Positions 8,472 through 16,597 are shown, numbered from the stretch's first letter. The stretch: 64,000 nucleotides of DNA from Catelliglobosispora koreensis DSM 44566 (GCF_000379685.1 NZ_KB903283.1:404320-468319), one strand, 5' to 3'. Translations and numbers: made by a program. Notes: generated by a model from the sequence alone, not told the origin.

Positions 8472-10021
8472 TCGGGTGCCCCTTCGGTGGCGACGGCGAG
8501 GAGGAACCAGCCGGTGTGCGGGATCCATTGTTCGGCCCAGCGCCAGGAATCCCCGGCAGGCGCGTCCGGCGGAAGGAAGGCGATGTCTTCTTCGTCGGTC
8601 CAGCCGGAGGTGATGCCGTTGACGATGCCGCCGTCGCGGTTGGGGAATTCCGCCGCGTAATCAACGTTGTTGCGGCCCTTGCCATGGATCATGCACGAGT
8701 CGAACGGGTTGCGCCCGGCGATCCAGGCGAGCTGGTCGGCGGCGAACTCTCGGAACTCGCCGGAGTCCGCCGTGGACAGATCAGCACAGGCGTGTGCCGC
8801 GGCGGCCAGTGAGGCGATGGTGGCGTTCTCGCCCTGCCACCAATAGCCGGTTTCGTTATCGTGCGGGAAGAAGAACGCGTCACGCTGGCGCGGGTAACCA
8901 AACGGGTTAGGCACAGCCCGAGTGCGGGAAATGATGGCGCGCATAGCTTCCAGAGCCGTCATTGCCGCGAGATCGGCGGAGAACACATCGGCGTAGCGCA
9001 GCAAGGCTAAGACGGGAAGCCCGGCTTCGACGGCGTGAAAGAACGGTTCCCCCGAGGCGTATCGCGCCATGAGCTGAGTCGCGCGCCGATGTGCGGCTTG
9101 AGAAGCCTCGGTGACACCGGCGGCCACAAGTTCAGTGGCGGCAAGCAGAGCGGTGTAATCGTCCACGATGGACTCGGTGCCGTCGAACAAGTAGTCAAGG
9201 TTGTGCTTTTCCAAGTGGCGGAACGCTTCCACAGCCGCGTCGCGGTGCTCGGGAACACCGGTGCGGGCAAGAGCGGCGATGGCCAGCCCGCCACCCTGAC
9301 GGTAGCCCGCTTGATAACGCGAAGTCCGCACACTGTTCTGCAAAGGAGCCGTCACGAAACGCTCGTCGAGCTTCTTCGTGAGGGCGTCGAAGATCCCGGT
9401 GTAGAAGTAGCCCTGCGGGTCACGGAACCGGTAGAGGAAATCGGCTCCCCACAGGGCTTCCTCGCGCAATCGCGGGCCGAGCTTGGCGGACAGTGCAGGG
9501 TGCTTGGCAGCCAGGGCATCCGCGGCGGCGAGCATCGCCCAGACACACAGCGGGATCTGTTGTGGACTCATCTTGCTCGTGTAGGTCAGGTGGCTCAGGA
9601 ACTTGCTTGTGTCACCTGAAGCGTCCAGCCAGCCGCCGCGTGCGTCGACCGTGCGCCCTGTGGGGTCGTCCCACAGGGCGGCGTGCTGGTCTTTGAGGTC
9701 GATGTCCCCGCTGGAGCGCATCGCCGTGAAGTAATCGAGCACCGCACCGATGGTCTCGGTTTGCAGACGGCCCTGGCTGACAGTGAACGTCACCGATTCC
9801 GTGGCCGCTTCCAGGACGTAGGTGCCAGTTGCCAGGTCGCGTGGGAGGGTGATCCGCGCGAACGGGCCGAGGTGCCAGTTGGCGACGCTTTCCAGCGGCC
9901 CGGTTTCCCAGCTGGCGACTGTTGTGCCGTCAGCACGTCTCAGCCGCACCAGTCCAGGTGTCGTCGTGACCGCCGGTTTGGGGCTGTTGAGGCCATAGCC
10001 GAGGTGGGAAACCAGAAGCAC
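8468..10021 (-). CDS. Cytoplasmic glycoside hydrolase family 9, probable exo-glucosaminidase
   Basis: A 517-residue protein. Residues 1-85 look like the Ig-like N-terminal domain of GH9 enzymes (LVSHLGYGLNSPK opening), followed by an alpha/alpha barrel. The catalytic-base segment is GGWLDASGDTSKF (129-141), comparable to the GH9 pattern with paired Asp. Near the C-terminus, AGRNPFDSCMIHGKG matches the GH9 'GRNPxxxSxxxGxG' signature. There is no signal peptide, so it works in the cytoplasm on imported oligosaccharides. GH9 members in chitin operons (Vibrio) are exo-beta-glucosaminidases, and the kinase, SIS and GntR neighbours support that over cellulase activity. It is the first gene of the operon, from a GTG that is probably the first base of the message. 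Confidence 0.82.
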   Translation of the reverse strand: MLLVSHLGYGLNSPKPAVTTTPGLVRLRRADGTTVASWETGPLESVANWHLGPFARITLPRDLATGTYVLEAATESVTFTVSQGRLQTETIGAVLDYFTAMRSSGDIDLKDQHAALWDDPTGRTVDARGGWLDASGDTSKFLSHLTYTSKMSPQQIPLCVWAMLAAADALAAKHPALSAKLGPRLREEALWGADFLYRFRDPQGYFYTGIFDALTKKLDERFVTAPLQNSVRTSRYQAGYRQGGGLAIAALARTGVPEHRDAAVEAFRHLEKHNLDYLFDGTESIVDDYTALLAATELVAAGVTEASQAAHRRATQLMARYASGEPFFHAVEAGLPVLALLRYADVFSADLAAMTALEAMRAIISRTRAVPNPFGYPRQRDAFFFPHDNETGYWWQGENATIASLAAAAHACADLSTADSGEFREFAADQLAWIAGRNPFDSCMIHGKGRNNVDYAAEFPNRDGGIVNGITSGWTDEEDIAFLPPDAPAGDSWRWAEQWIPHTGWFLLAVATEGAPE

Positions 10022-10027
10022 ACGTCA

Positions 10028-10056
10028 AAGCTACGAGTGGTTATGGAAAGTGTCAA
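10028..10056 (-). promoter_or_regulatory. Promoter of the GH9 operon, predicted leaderless
   Basis: On the minus strand, TTGACA (10056-10051) is followed after exactly 17 bp by TAGCTT (10033-10028). Six bases further lies the GTG start at 10021, so transcription would begin at or within a base of the start codon. No Shine-Dalgarno sequence precedes the GTG, which agrees with a leaderless message. Confidence 0.65.
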
Positions 10057-10076
10057 AGTGGTACTGTGTGGTTATG
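10037..10076. promoter_or_regulatory. Direct-repeat operator candidate for the GntR regulator
   Basis: GTGGTTATG occurs at 10037-10045 and again at 10068-10076, 31 bp apart (about three helical turns); a related GTGGTACTG lies between at 10058-10066. The first copy lies in the spacer of the GH9 promoter. The second ends on the ATG of the GntR gene, beside a -10-like TACTGT (10062-10067). One regulator bound here could close both divergent promoters. Confidence 0.5.
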
Positions 10077-10781
10077 CAATCCGACCCCCTCTGGATTCAG
10101 ACAGCTAGCCGGATCAGGGCTCAGATCGCCCAGGACGGTTTGCCCCCTGGCGCGAAGCTGCCGCCTGAACGTGACTTGTGCGAGCGCTTAGGCGTGTCCC
10201 GCCTCACGCTGCGCAGGGCTCTGGCGGAGCTGGCCGAGCGCGGCCACATCAAGCCGTCGCACGGGCGCGGCTGGTTCGTCGCCGTGCCGGTCAGCTCACG
10301 GGACTGGCCTGAGGAGCTGGAGTCGTTCACGGCTACCGCGCGGCGCAAGAACCTCGTGGCCAGTGCGATCGTGCTCATGCGTGAGGTCCGTCCCGCGTCA
10401 CTCGATGAGGCTGAGCGGCTCCAGCTGCCAGCGGGCTCACCGCTGTTCCGGCTCGACCGCGTGCGCCTGCTCGGGGACGTGCGGGTGGCTGTGGACCGCA
10501 CGACATTGCCCGCTCTGCCTGGCCTCGAAGACGTGGACTTCCGCGAAGCGTCGCTTTTCGCTCTGGTCAAAGAACTAGGGATCGCGCTCGGCCGCTCCGA
10601 GGCGACGATCGAGGCCCGGGCCGCTAGCGCTGAACTTTCGGCGCACTTGGGGCTTTCGGCTGGGGCGCCGGTCCTGTTCCTCGACCAGACGATCTACACG
10701 CTGGATCAGCGGCCCGCGATGCTGTCCACTGTGGAATACAGCGGTGAGCGCTATCGCCTGCGCACGACCTTCCGCGCCTAA
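10074..10781 (+). CDS. GntR/HutC-family regulator with UTRA sensor domain
   Basis: A 235-residue protein: an N-terminal winged helix (PLWIQTASRIRAQIAQDGLP, then KLPPERDLCERLGVSRLTLR) and a C-terminal UTRA domain from about residue 85. DasR/NagR-type UTRA regulators respond to amino-sugar phosphates, which fits control of the divergent GH9-SIS-kinase operon. The ATG at 10074 is preferred over an in-frame GTG at 10050 because it puts the HTH at the usual distance from the N-terminus. It also lies six bases after a -10-like TACTGT, suggesting a leaderless message and autoregulation. Confidence 0.88.
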   Translation: MQSDPLWIQTASRIRAQIAQDGLPPGAKLPPERDLCERLGVSRLTLRRALAELAERGHIKPSHGRGWFVAVPVSSRDWPEELESFTATARRKNLVASAIVLMREVRPASLDEAERLQLPAGSPLFRLDRVRLLGDVRVAVDRTTLPALPGLEDVDFREASLFALVKELGIALGRSEATIEARAASAELSAHLGLSAGAPVLFLDQTIYTLDQRPAMLSTVEYSGERYRLRTTFRA

Positions 10782-10800
10782 ACGGGTTGCCGGCCCGTTT
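10780..10800 (+). terminator. Hairpin terminator after the GntR gene
   Basis: A perfect 7-bp inverted repeat AAACGGG/CCCGTTT with a 7-nt loop starts inside the TAA stop codon of the GntR gene. The 3' arm ends in TTT, giving a short U-tract. Confidence 0.6.
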
Positions 10801-10882
10801 CACGCGAGCTAACCTGGGCCGCATGTGGCTCTGAGGATCAACACCGACGTCCTATCGTCTCGTGCTATCCCGGAGTCTCTTT

Positions 10883-12448
10883 ATGTCTTCTTTCGCTGTA
10901 TCAGCGCTTTCTTTTACCTGGCCCAACGGCGACGTGCTGTTTGACGGGCTCAGTTTCACGGCCAACGCTGGCCGCACCGGTCTCATCGGCGCCAACGGCA
11001 CCGGCAAGTCCACTTTGCTCAAGCTCATCGTGGGCGAGCTCACGCCCGCCTCCGGCAGCATCAGCACCGGCGGCTCGGTTGGCTATCTGCGCCAGGATCT
11101 CACCTTGGACGCCTCGGCACAGGTTGACAAGGTGCTTGGCATCGCACCCATCCGCCGTGCCCTTGAGGCGATCGAGCGGGGTTCCACCGACCCGGACGAC
11201 TACGCCGTCGCGGGAAACGACTGGGACATCAACGAACGCGCCGTCGCCATGCTCGGCCAGCTGGGACTGTCGCATGTGGACCTCGACCGCCGCGTGGGCG
11301 AGATCTCCGGCGGCGAGGCCATGCTGCTCGGCATCGCCGGCCAGTTCCTGACCCGTCCCGGCATCCTGCTGCTTGACGAGCCGACCAACAACCTCGATGT
11401 GCTTGCGCGGCAACGGCTTTACGCCGCAATCAGCAAGTACACCGGCGCGGTCATCATCATTAGCCATGACCGTGCCTTGCTGGAACTCACCGATCACATC
11501 GCTGAGCTGCGCGACGGCGAAATCACCATGTACGGCGGGAACTTCAGTGCCTACGAAGAGGCTGTAACCGCCGAACAGGAGGCCGCCGAGCGGATGGTGC
11601 GCTCAGCCGAGGCCGAGGTGCGCCGCCAGAAACGCGAACTCATCGAGGCTCGCATTACGCTCGACCGCCGCGCGCGGTATGGGCAGAAGATGTGGGACAC
11701 GAAACGAGAGCCGAAAATCGTTATGGGCGCCCGGAAACGGTCGGCTCAAGTGTCCGCTGGCAAGTATCGCAACATGCATCAGGAGAAATTGGAGCAAGCC
11801 CGTGAGCGGCTGAGTGAGGCTGAGGAGGCGATGCGTGACGACGGCGTCATTCGCATCAGTCTCCCGGCGACACTCGTGCCGTCTGGCAGAACCGTTGCGG
11901 TGCTTGAGGAAGTGAAGTTGCGCAATGGCGTCACGTTAACGCGCGACATCCGTGGCCCGGAACGGATCGCTGTGCTCGGGCCGAACGGTTCGGGTAAGAC
12001 GACGCTCCTGGAAACACTGGCCGGTCTGCTGCCCCCGGTAGCGGGGGAGGCTGAGGTTCGGGTGCCCACACGCTATCTGCCGCAACGGCTTGACGTGCTC
12101 GACGGTCAGTTGTCGATCGCGGCCAACGTGGCACGGGTGGCACCAGCGGCGACGGACAACGAGATTCGTGCTTTGCTAGCGCGGTTCTTGTTCCGTGGCG
12201 GCCGGGCTGACCAGCTCACGTCGTCGCTGTCGGGCGGCGAGCGGTTCCGGGCTGCACTGGCCACGGTGCTGCTGGCCCAGCCAGCACCGCAGTTGCTGAT
12301 GCTCGACGAGCCGACGAACAACCTCGATCTCGCTAGTGCGCGGCAGCTCAGTCAGGCGCTTAACGCGTACCGTGGGGCGCTTTTGATAGCCACCCACGAC
12401 CTGGCGTTCCTGTCGTCATTGGAGATCACGGACCGGATTGTCCTTTAG
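10883..12448 (+). CDS. ABC-F family ribosome-associated ATPase
   Basis: A 521-residue protein with two ABC ATPase domains and no membrane segments. Domain 1 has Walker A GANGTGKST, signature SGGEAML and Walker B LLLDEPTNNLD. Domain 2 has GPNGSGKTT, LSGGERFR and LMLDEPTNNLD. The charged helical linker between them (about 215-320, rich in Arg/Glu) corresponds to the P-site tRNA-interaction motif. ABC-F proteins act on the ribosomal E site and include translation factors (EttA) and antibiotic-protection proteins (Vga, Lmr, Msr); sequence alone does not choose. The start is ATG 10883 after GGAG; the upstream GTG at 10862 adds only seven residues. A tiny upstream frame AUG-UGG-CUC-UGA lies at 10823-10834. 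Confidence 0.9.
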   Translation: MSSFAVSALSFTWPNGDVLFDGLSFTANAGRTGLIGANGTGKSTLLKLIVGELTPASGSISTGGSVGYLRQDLTLDASAQVDKVLGIAPIRRALEAIERGSTDPDDYAVAGNDWDINERAVAMLGQLGLSHVDLDRRVGEISGGEAMLLGIAGQFLTRPGILLLDEPTNNLDVLARQRLYAAISKYTGAVIIISHDRALLELTDHIAELRDGEITMYGGNFSAYEEAVTAEQEAAERMVRSAEAEVRRQKRELIEARITLDRRARYGQKMWDTKREPKIVMGARKRSAQVSAGKYRNMHQEKLEQARERLSEAEEAMRDDGVIRISLPATLVPSGRTVAVLEEVKLRNGVTLTRDIRGPERIAVLGPNGSGKTTLLETLAGLLPPVAGEAEVRVPTRYLPQRLDVLDGQLSIAANVARVAPAATDNEIRALLARFLFRGGRADQLTSSLSGGERFRAALATVLLAQPAPQLLMLDEPTNNLDLASARQLSQALNAYRGALLIATHDLAFLSSLEITDRIVL

Positions 12449-13107
12449 AGGAAAGGGCCGCGGCGGGCGAACACGATCGCGCCGTCGCGGCTTTCCCCTG
12501 AACTCAAGCGCATCGTCGCCTCGACGGCGAATCCGGCGGCCTGAAGCCAGGCGGCGACCTGGCCAGGCTGCCGGTAGTGCACATGAACGTGCATCGGGTG
12601 CCCGCCATAGCCGGTCGTCTTGAGCGTGGTGCCGTCGCCGGCGTGAAAGCCAAGCAGCAGTGGGCTTGATGGGAGCAACACCCGGTGAAAATGGGCCAGC
12701 ACTCCGGCGATTTCCTGGTCGGGGATATGAATCAGGGAGTACCAGGCGACCAGGCCCGCCAATGACGCGTCCTCAAGGTTGAGGTCGGTCATCGAACCCA
12801 CCTCGAACCGCAGTCCCGGGTGGTCGCGCCGGGCGACGTCGATCATCGCGGGGGACAGGTCGATGCCGAAGGCGTCGAGACCTAACTCGTGCAGGTGCGC
12901 GGTTATCCGGCCAGAGCCACAGCCCACTTCGGCGACCGGACCACCACCGGCGGCCTGAACCTGCTCGGCGAACAGCCCGAGTGCCGCCCGCTCATAAGGC
13001 GTCGTGGCCAATAGGTTGCGCACCTGTTCGGCATAGCTAATCGCGACAGTGTCGTAAGAGGTGCGGGTGTCGGTCAGCCACGTGTCAGCGTCCATCGCCG
13101 GTACCAT
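12445..13107 (-). CDS. Class I SAM-dependent methyltransferase
   Basis: A 220-residue protein from the ATG at 13107 (or 216 from ATG 13095). The SAM-binding motif I is VAEVGCGSGRI, followed by FGIDLSPAMIDVARR (motif II acid) and a later LAGLVAWYSLIHIP. The family is the generic methyltransferase fold 11/25 type; the substrate cannot be inferred. It is convergent with the ABC-F gene with a 4-bp overlap, and divergent from the TIR gene, whose start lies about 37 bp away, so the two promoters must overlap. An open frame continues upstream to 13269 but would invade the TIR gene. Confidence 0.82.
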   Translation of the reverse strand: MVPAMDADTWLTDTRTSYDTVAISYAEQVRNLLATTPYERAALGLFAEQVQAAGGGPVAEVGCGSGRITAHLHELGLDAFGIDLSPAMIDVARRDHPGLRFEVGSMTDLNLEDASLAGLVAWYSLIHIPDQEIAGVLAHFHRVLLPSSPLLLGFHAGDGTTLKTTGYGGHPMHVHVHYRQPGQVAAWLQAAGFAVEATMRLSSGESRDGAIVFARRGPFL

Positions 13108-13143
13108 ACCGTTTCTCTGGTACACATCGGAGCCCGCTACATT

Positions 13144-14409
13144 GTGCCGGTGCGTTACTGGGCGTTTCTGAGCTATAGCCGTCAAGATGAGCAATGGGCG
13201 CGCGCGTTGCACTCGCGCTTGGAGGGTTATCGCATCCCACGCCCGGCCCGGCCCGTAGCGGTTCCGCACGGCTTGCCCAATGAGCGGCTGCGCCCGATTT
13301 TCCGGGACAAGGACGAACTCGCCGCCTCTTCAGACCTGGGAGCCAGCCTGCGTGCCGCGCTCGACGCCTCACGCTTCCTGATCGTGCTGGCGAGCCGGTC
13401 GTCGGCCGCGTCAGCCTGGGTCAATGCCGAAGTGCGGCATTTCATTGACACAGGCCGGGCAGCCGACATCCTGGTCGTTGTTATCGACGGCGAGATAGGG
13501 GACCCCGTCGGCGATGACGTGTTCCCGCCGGCTCTGGCGCCGCTTGCCAAGACGCTGCTGTGGGTAGATGCCCGAGGTGAAGCAAAACCGCGCAGGGAAA
13601 CAGTCTTCCGCCTGATCGCGGGAATGCTAGGGGTTGGCTTCGATGTCCTGTGGGGCCGCGAACGCCGAAGGCTCGTGCGCCGCGGCCTGGGGCTGACTGC
13701 GGCGATCGCGGCCGTCAGCGTCGCCGTCGCGCTGATCGTGTGGCGACAGCAAACCGCCGCCGATCTCAAGCGCCCAGACCGGCAACAAGAAGCATTCCGG
13801 CAGTGGCTCACCAGCGAGATCGTCGAAGACGAGACGCCAGAACCGTCGGTGAAGCTAAGTATCCTGCTCGCCGAGGACCTGGACCGCAATGGATGGCTTG
13901 ATTTCGCCGTTGTCAACAGCACCTCGGGATACTGCGGCTCGGGCGGCTGCGGCTTCGATGTCTATCTGACACGGTCGCCCGGTGACTACTCCAGCGTGCT
14001 GTCGTTGTTGGGCGGATCCACACCACGGTCCCGCGCCCAGCCGCCAGACCCGTACCTGCAGTTCGTCGTTACCGATCTCACTGTGGGCAGTGAACCGTTG
14101 TATACCGTCTACCGGCTCATCGACGGCAAGTACCGGCTGGCGCAATACGAGTTCTGTAACGGCGTGTTCTACGAGTACTGTGCCGATCCGGCCGTCATCG
14201 TGCCACTGCCGAAAAGGCTCGCGGTGCGTCCTAACGCTACCTATCGTGTCGCGCCACGCGAAGACGCGAGTGAGGTGACCGGAGTCGAAGGGCCACAAGC
14301 CGGCTCGCCTGGCGGTGCGGTCGCGGAAGTCGCTGGCGGTCAATGGTTTCTGGCTGAGATCTGGAAAGGACGGTCAGCCTTCGTCGCGCGCCGGGATGTG
14401 GTGCTGTAG
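13144..14409 (+). CDS. TIR-domain membrane protein with extracytoplasmic C-terminal domain
   Basis: A 421-residue protein from a GTG. Residues 4-150 form a TIR-like domain: YWAFLSYSRQDEQWA (first strand and helix), then FRDKDELAASSDLG, SRFLIVLASRSSAASAWVNA and DILVVVIDGE. One transmembrane helix follows at about 177-200 (LGLTAAIAAVSVAVALIVW). The remaining 215 residues lie on the other side, with an acidic Asp/Asn motif LAEDLDRNGWLDFAVVN resembling FG-GAP/EF-hand-like loops and four Cys (YCGSGGC, EFCNGVFYEYC) that could form disulfides. With TIR inside and ectodomain outside this is a receptor-like build. Whether the TIR is an NADase is unclear; I could not place a catalytic Glu with confidence. 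Confidence 0.8.
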   Translation: MPVRYWAFLSYSRQDEQWARALHSRLEGYRIPRPARPVAVPHGLPNERLRPIFRDKDELAASSDLGASLRAALDASRFLIVLASRSSAASAWVNAEVRHFIDTGRAADILVVVIDGEIGDPVGDDVFPPALAPLAKTLLWVDARGEAKPRRETVFRLIAGMLGVGFDVLWGRERRRLVRRGLGLTAAIAAVSVAVALIVWRQQTAADLKRPDRQQEAFRQWLTSEIVEDETPEPSVKLSILLAEDLDRNGWLDFAVVNSTSGYCGSGGCGFDVYLTRSPGDYSSVLSLLGGSTPRSRAQPPDPYLQFVVTDLTVGSEPLYTVYRLIDGKYRLAQYEFCNGVFYEYCADPAVIVPLPKRLAVRPNATYRVAPREDASEVTGVEGPQAGSPGGAVAEVAGGQWFLAEIWKGRSAFVARRDVVL

Positions 14410-15288
14410 CCGCACCAGCTGCGCTGGCGCTCCCCAGTGCGCAGGAATGCGCTCCGGAATGCCGCCAGCGAAAGTCTGATGCAGGTTAAGGCGCTTCAAG
14501 TGAACGTAACCGATGTGACAGTCACACTGCTTGATGCTGCACGGCCTTGGCTTCAGCGCGGGCAGGTAGGAGCCGTCGTAGAGGTTGCCGATCGGTTCCG
14601 GGATGAAATGGCACCGGCGCACCGTGCCGTCACCGATCACTGAAAGCGCTGTCTCGCCAGCCCAGCACTCCTGCCCGGCACTCGCATGTGGACGGGCACT
14701 TAGCCCAAACAGCGGATCGATCGCCGTCCAGCGCGCCTCAGCCTCCGTGTCATAGGTGTGCCCGTCAGCCGCGTTAACCCACAGATAGGTGCCCTCTGGC
14801 AGGGCCTGGCGCAGCTCGGCGGCTTCGGCGAAGTGCTCCTCCAGCCCGACCATGCCGACCGAGTGCCGGATACCCTTGTCCCGCAACGTTTCGCAAGCGC
14901 CAAGGAACCGCTGGCGGCTGACCTGACCGGGATGGTAAGTCGCCCACAACGCCAGCTTTGCCGGATCAGCTTGCTCCGCCCACGTCAGGCGGCCAGCGAG
15001 GTTCGTCTGGATAGCGACCCGGCGCACGTGCGGCTGGTGCGACAAGGCAACAAGCGCTTCGCGGTACCACGACCGGGTCAGCCCTTCGCCCCACGGCGTG
15101 AACAGAATCTCCAGCTGATGCCCGTCAGGATTGCGGATCGTCCAGTCAACGAAGGTGCTTAACGCCGCACGGTCAGCACGCAACTGCTCCCGGCTATCCT
15201 GCCGCTTGGCGAAAGGGCAATAGGGACAGTCGTAGTTGCAACTGGCCAAGGGCCCCCGGTAAAGCAGCAGCAAGTCCACGCCACACAC
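14374..15288 (-). CDS. STM4011-family radical SAM protein
   Basis: A 304-residue radical SAM enzyme. The cluster-binding motif CNYDCPYC (Cys17, Cys21, Cys24) lies very close to the N-terminus. A C-terminal cysteine set (QECWAGE, RRCHF, CSIKQCDC) resembles SPASM-type auxiliary cluster ligands. The order and motifs match what I know as the STM4011 family, named from Salmonella, which travels with STM4012-STM4015; reaction unknown. Here it is the only member separated from the others, by 1.4 kb containing three unrelated small genes. Starts at GTG 15288 or GTG 15279. Its 3' end overlaps the convergent TIR gene by 36 bp. Confidence 0.85.
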   Translation of the reverse strand: MCGVDLLLLYRGPLASCNYDCPYCPFAKRQDSREQLRADRAALSTFVDWTIRNPDGHQLEILFTPWGEGLTRSWYREALVALSHQPHVRRVAIQTNLAGRLTWAEQADPAKLALWATYHPGQVSRQRFLGACETLRDKGIRHSVGMVGLEEHFAEAAELRQALPEGTYLWVNAADGHTYDTEAEARWTAIDPLFGLSARPHASAGQECWAGETALSVIGDGTVRRCHFIPEPIGNLYDGSYLPALKPRPCSIKQCDCHIGYVHLKRLNLHQTFAGGIPERIPAHWGAPAQLVRLQHHIPARDEG

Positions 15289-15343
15289 CTTAGGCTGTGA
15301 TGCCTATGCGGCAGCAATCGAACGACGCGTTTAAGGTCTGAGC

Positions 15344-15820
15344 GTGGGCACCCTCTTCGTTCACTTGACCCCGGAGAAGTACGCGGCCCGGATCATGCGG
15401 GCCGGGCTAACGACGCCTGGTGTTTACTGCTTTCCCATGATCCCGTCCTATACCCTGACTCACCAGTGGTTACGGGAGCTGCGCCGTGACGGTCAGCGTG
15501 CCTTTGTGGCCATCGATTTCCGCATCCCCGATGAGGAACCGGTCGAAGTCGGACACTACAACCGCAAGCGGCGCTCAGTGACCGCGGCCAAAGCCGTGGC
15601 GCTTATCCGGGCACAGGACGATCCACGGGGCTACGAGGTGTACATCCCACGCTCGGTCACGCGAGCGGAACTGGTGCGTACGCGCGCTGTGTCCCAGGTG
15701 GCAGGCTGGCGCTATCGCCCGGACGAGCACGGGAAACGCCCCTGCGCCTGCCCGATCTGCCTGCAGCCGGGAAGTTATGGCGCCGCTGACATCCGGGCTC
15801 GCTACGACCTCGACGATTAG
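15344..15820 (+). CDS. Unrecognised protein, possible ADP-ribosyltransferase-like fold
   Basis: A 158-residue protein from a GTG. The N-terminus TLFVHLTPEKYAARIMRAGL has the look of a strand with H-x-T followed by a helix ending 'xxGL', as at the start of KptA/DarT/ART-like domains. It continues with VYCFPMIPSYTLTHQWL and AFVAIDFRIPDEEPVEVG. A CxCxxC motif (CACPICL) near the C-terminus may bind metal. I do not recognise the family securely, so the ART suggestion is inference from pattern only. It is divergent from STM4011 (about 55 bp apart) and inserted between the two radical SAM genes. Substrate and toxicity are unknown. Confidence 0.65.
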   Translation: MGTLFVHLTPEKYAARIMRAGLTTPGVYCFPMIPSYTLTHQWLRELRRDGQRAFVAIDFRIPDEEPVEVGHYNRKRRSVTAAKAVALIRAQDDPRGYEVYIPRSVTRAELVRTRAVSQVAGWRYRPDEHGKRPCACPICLQPGSYGAADIRARYDLDD

Positions 15821-15873
15821 CTGACACGCTCGTTCTTACCGGGGACGTCTGGCACGCGATCTGCTGGCGAGAC

Positions 15874-16392
15874 TCACCGCTCAATGAGCCGTGAGCGGTA
15901 AACAATGTGGTCGTCGCCCTCATAGCTGAAGTCAAGATCGGTGGCATGCGTCATGCCGATGCGGCGCATGACGGCCTGTGAACGGACGTTGGCTGCTAAC
16001 GTGATCGCCAGGATCTCGGTCAAGTTTGCTTTGGTGAACCCGAAATCGAGCACCGCACGAGCCGCCTCAGAGGCAAACCCTTGTCCCCACGCGCTTCGGG
16101 CTAGCCGCCACCCGATCTCGACTCCCGTGAACGGCATGTCCGGCTCGACGACATCCAGCCCGGCCATGCCGATTAGCTCGCCGCTCGCCAGCTCCTCAAC
16201 CGCCCAGAAGCTGAACCCGTTGCGCGCGTAAGCCTCCTGATACAGCTTCATAGCCGCTGCCGACCGCTGCTCATCCCACACATCGCCCAAATGCTCGCGC
16301 ACCTGCGGGTCGGCGTTAAGCGCGGCCCACGCCGCCAGGTCGTGCTCCCGCCAGTCCCGCAACACCAGCCGCCGCGTCCGAATCTCGATCAC
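15874..16392 (-). CDS. GNAT-family N-acetyltransferase (RimJ/RimL-like)
   Basis: A 172-residue GNAT protein: opening IEIRTRRLVLRDWREHDLAA, central VEIGWRLARSAWGQGFASEA (the acetyl-CoA pyrophosphate-binding R/Q-x-x-G-x-G/A region), then NVRSQAVMRRIGM at the C-terminal end. This is the RimJ/RimL-like subgroup that acetylates protein N-termini or small amines and often has unknown targets. It lies between the two radical SAM genes of the STM401x set, on the same strand, so it may be co-transcribed with them, but it is not a known member of that set. Confidence 0.87.
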   Translation of the reverse strand: MIEIRTRRLVLRDWREHDLAAWAALNADPQVREHLGDVWDEQRSAAAMKLYQEAYARNGFSFWAVEELASGELIGMAGLDVVEPDMPFTGVEIGWRLARSAWGQGFASEAARAVLDFGFTKANLTEILAITLAANVRSQAVMRRIGMTHATDLDFSYEGDDHIVYRSRLIER

Positions 16393-16401
16393 TGAAGAAG
16401 A

Positions 16402-16593
16402 CTACGGCGTGCCGCTGCGGTCACGCACCGCAGCCTCAATTCGCATGAGCTGTCCCAGGAGCAGCAACGTGCAGCTGAGCAGCAGCCCGCCCTCGTCTCC
16501 GCGACTGACTAAAGAGAGCAATATGCCCAAAGCGCCCGCGATCATGACGACGACGCCCCACACATTCTGCGCCCAGCCTGGGTTGGTTTGCAT
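16402..16593 (-). CDS. Small two-helix membrane protein
   Basis: A 63-residue hypothetical protein with two hydrophobic helices (VWGVVVMIAGALGILLSLV and GLLLSCTLLLLGQLMRIEAA) joined by a short charged turn SRGDEGG. No family recognised. It ends 9 bp before the GNAT start on the same strand, so it is probably co-transcribed. No Shine-Dalgarno site is evident; the inverted repeat at 16598-16630 lies immediately upstream and could be part of its promoter. Confidence 0.6.
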   Translation of the reverse strand: MQTNPGWAQNVWGVVVMIAGALGILLSLVSRGDEGGLLLSCTLLLLGQLMRIEAAVRDRSGTP

Positions 16594-16597
16594 CGCG

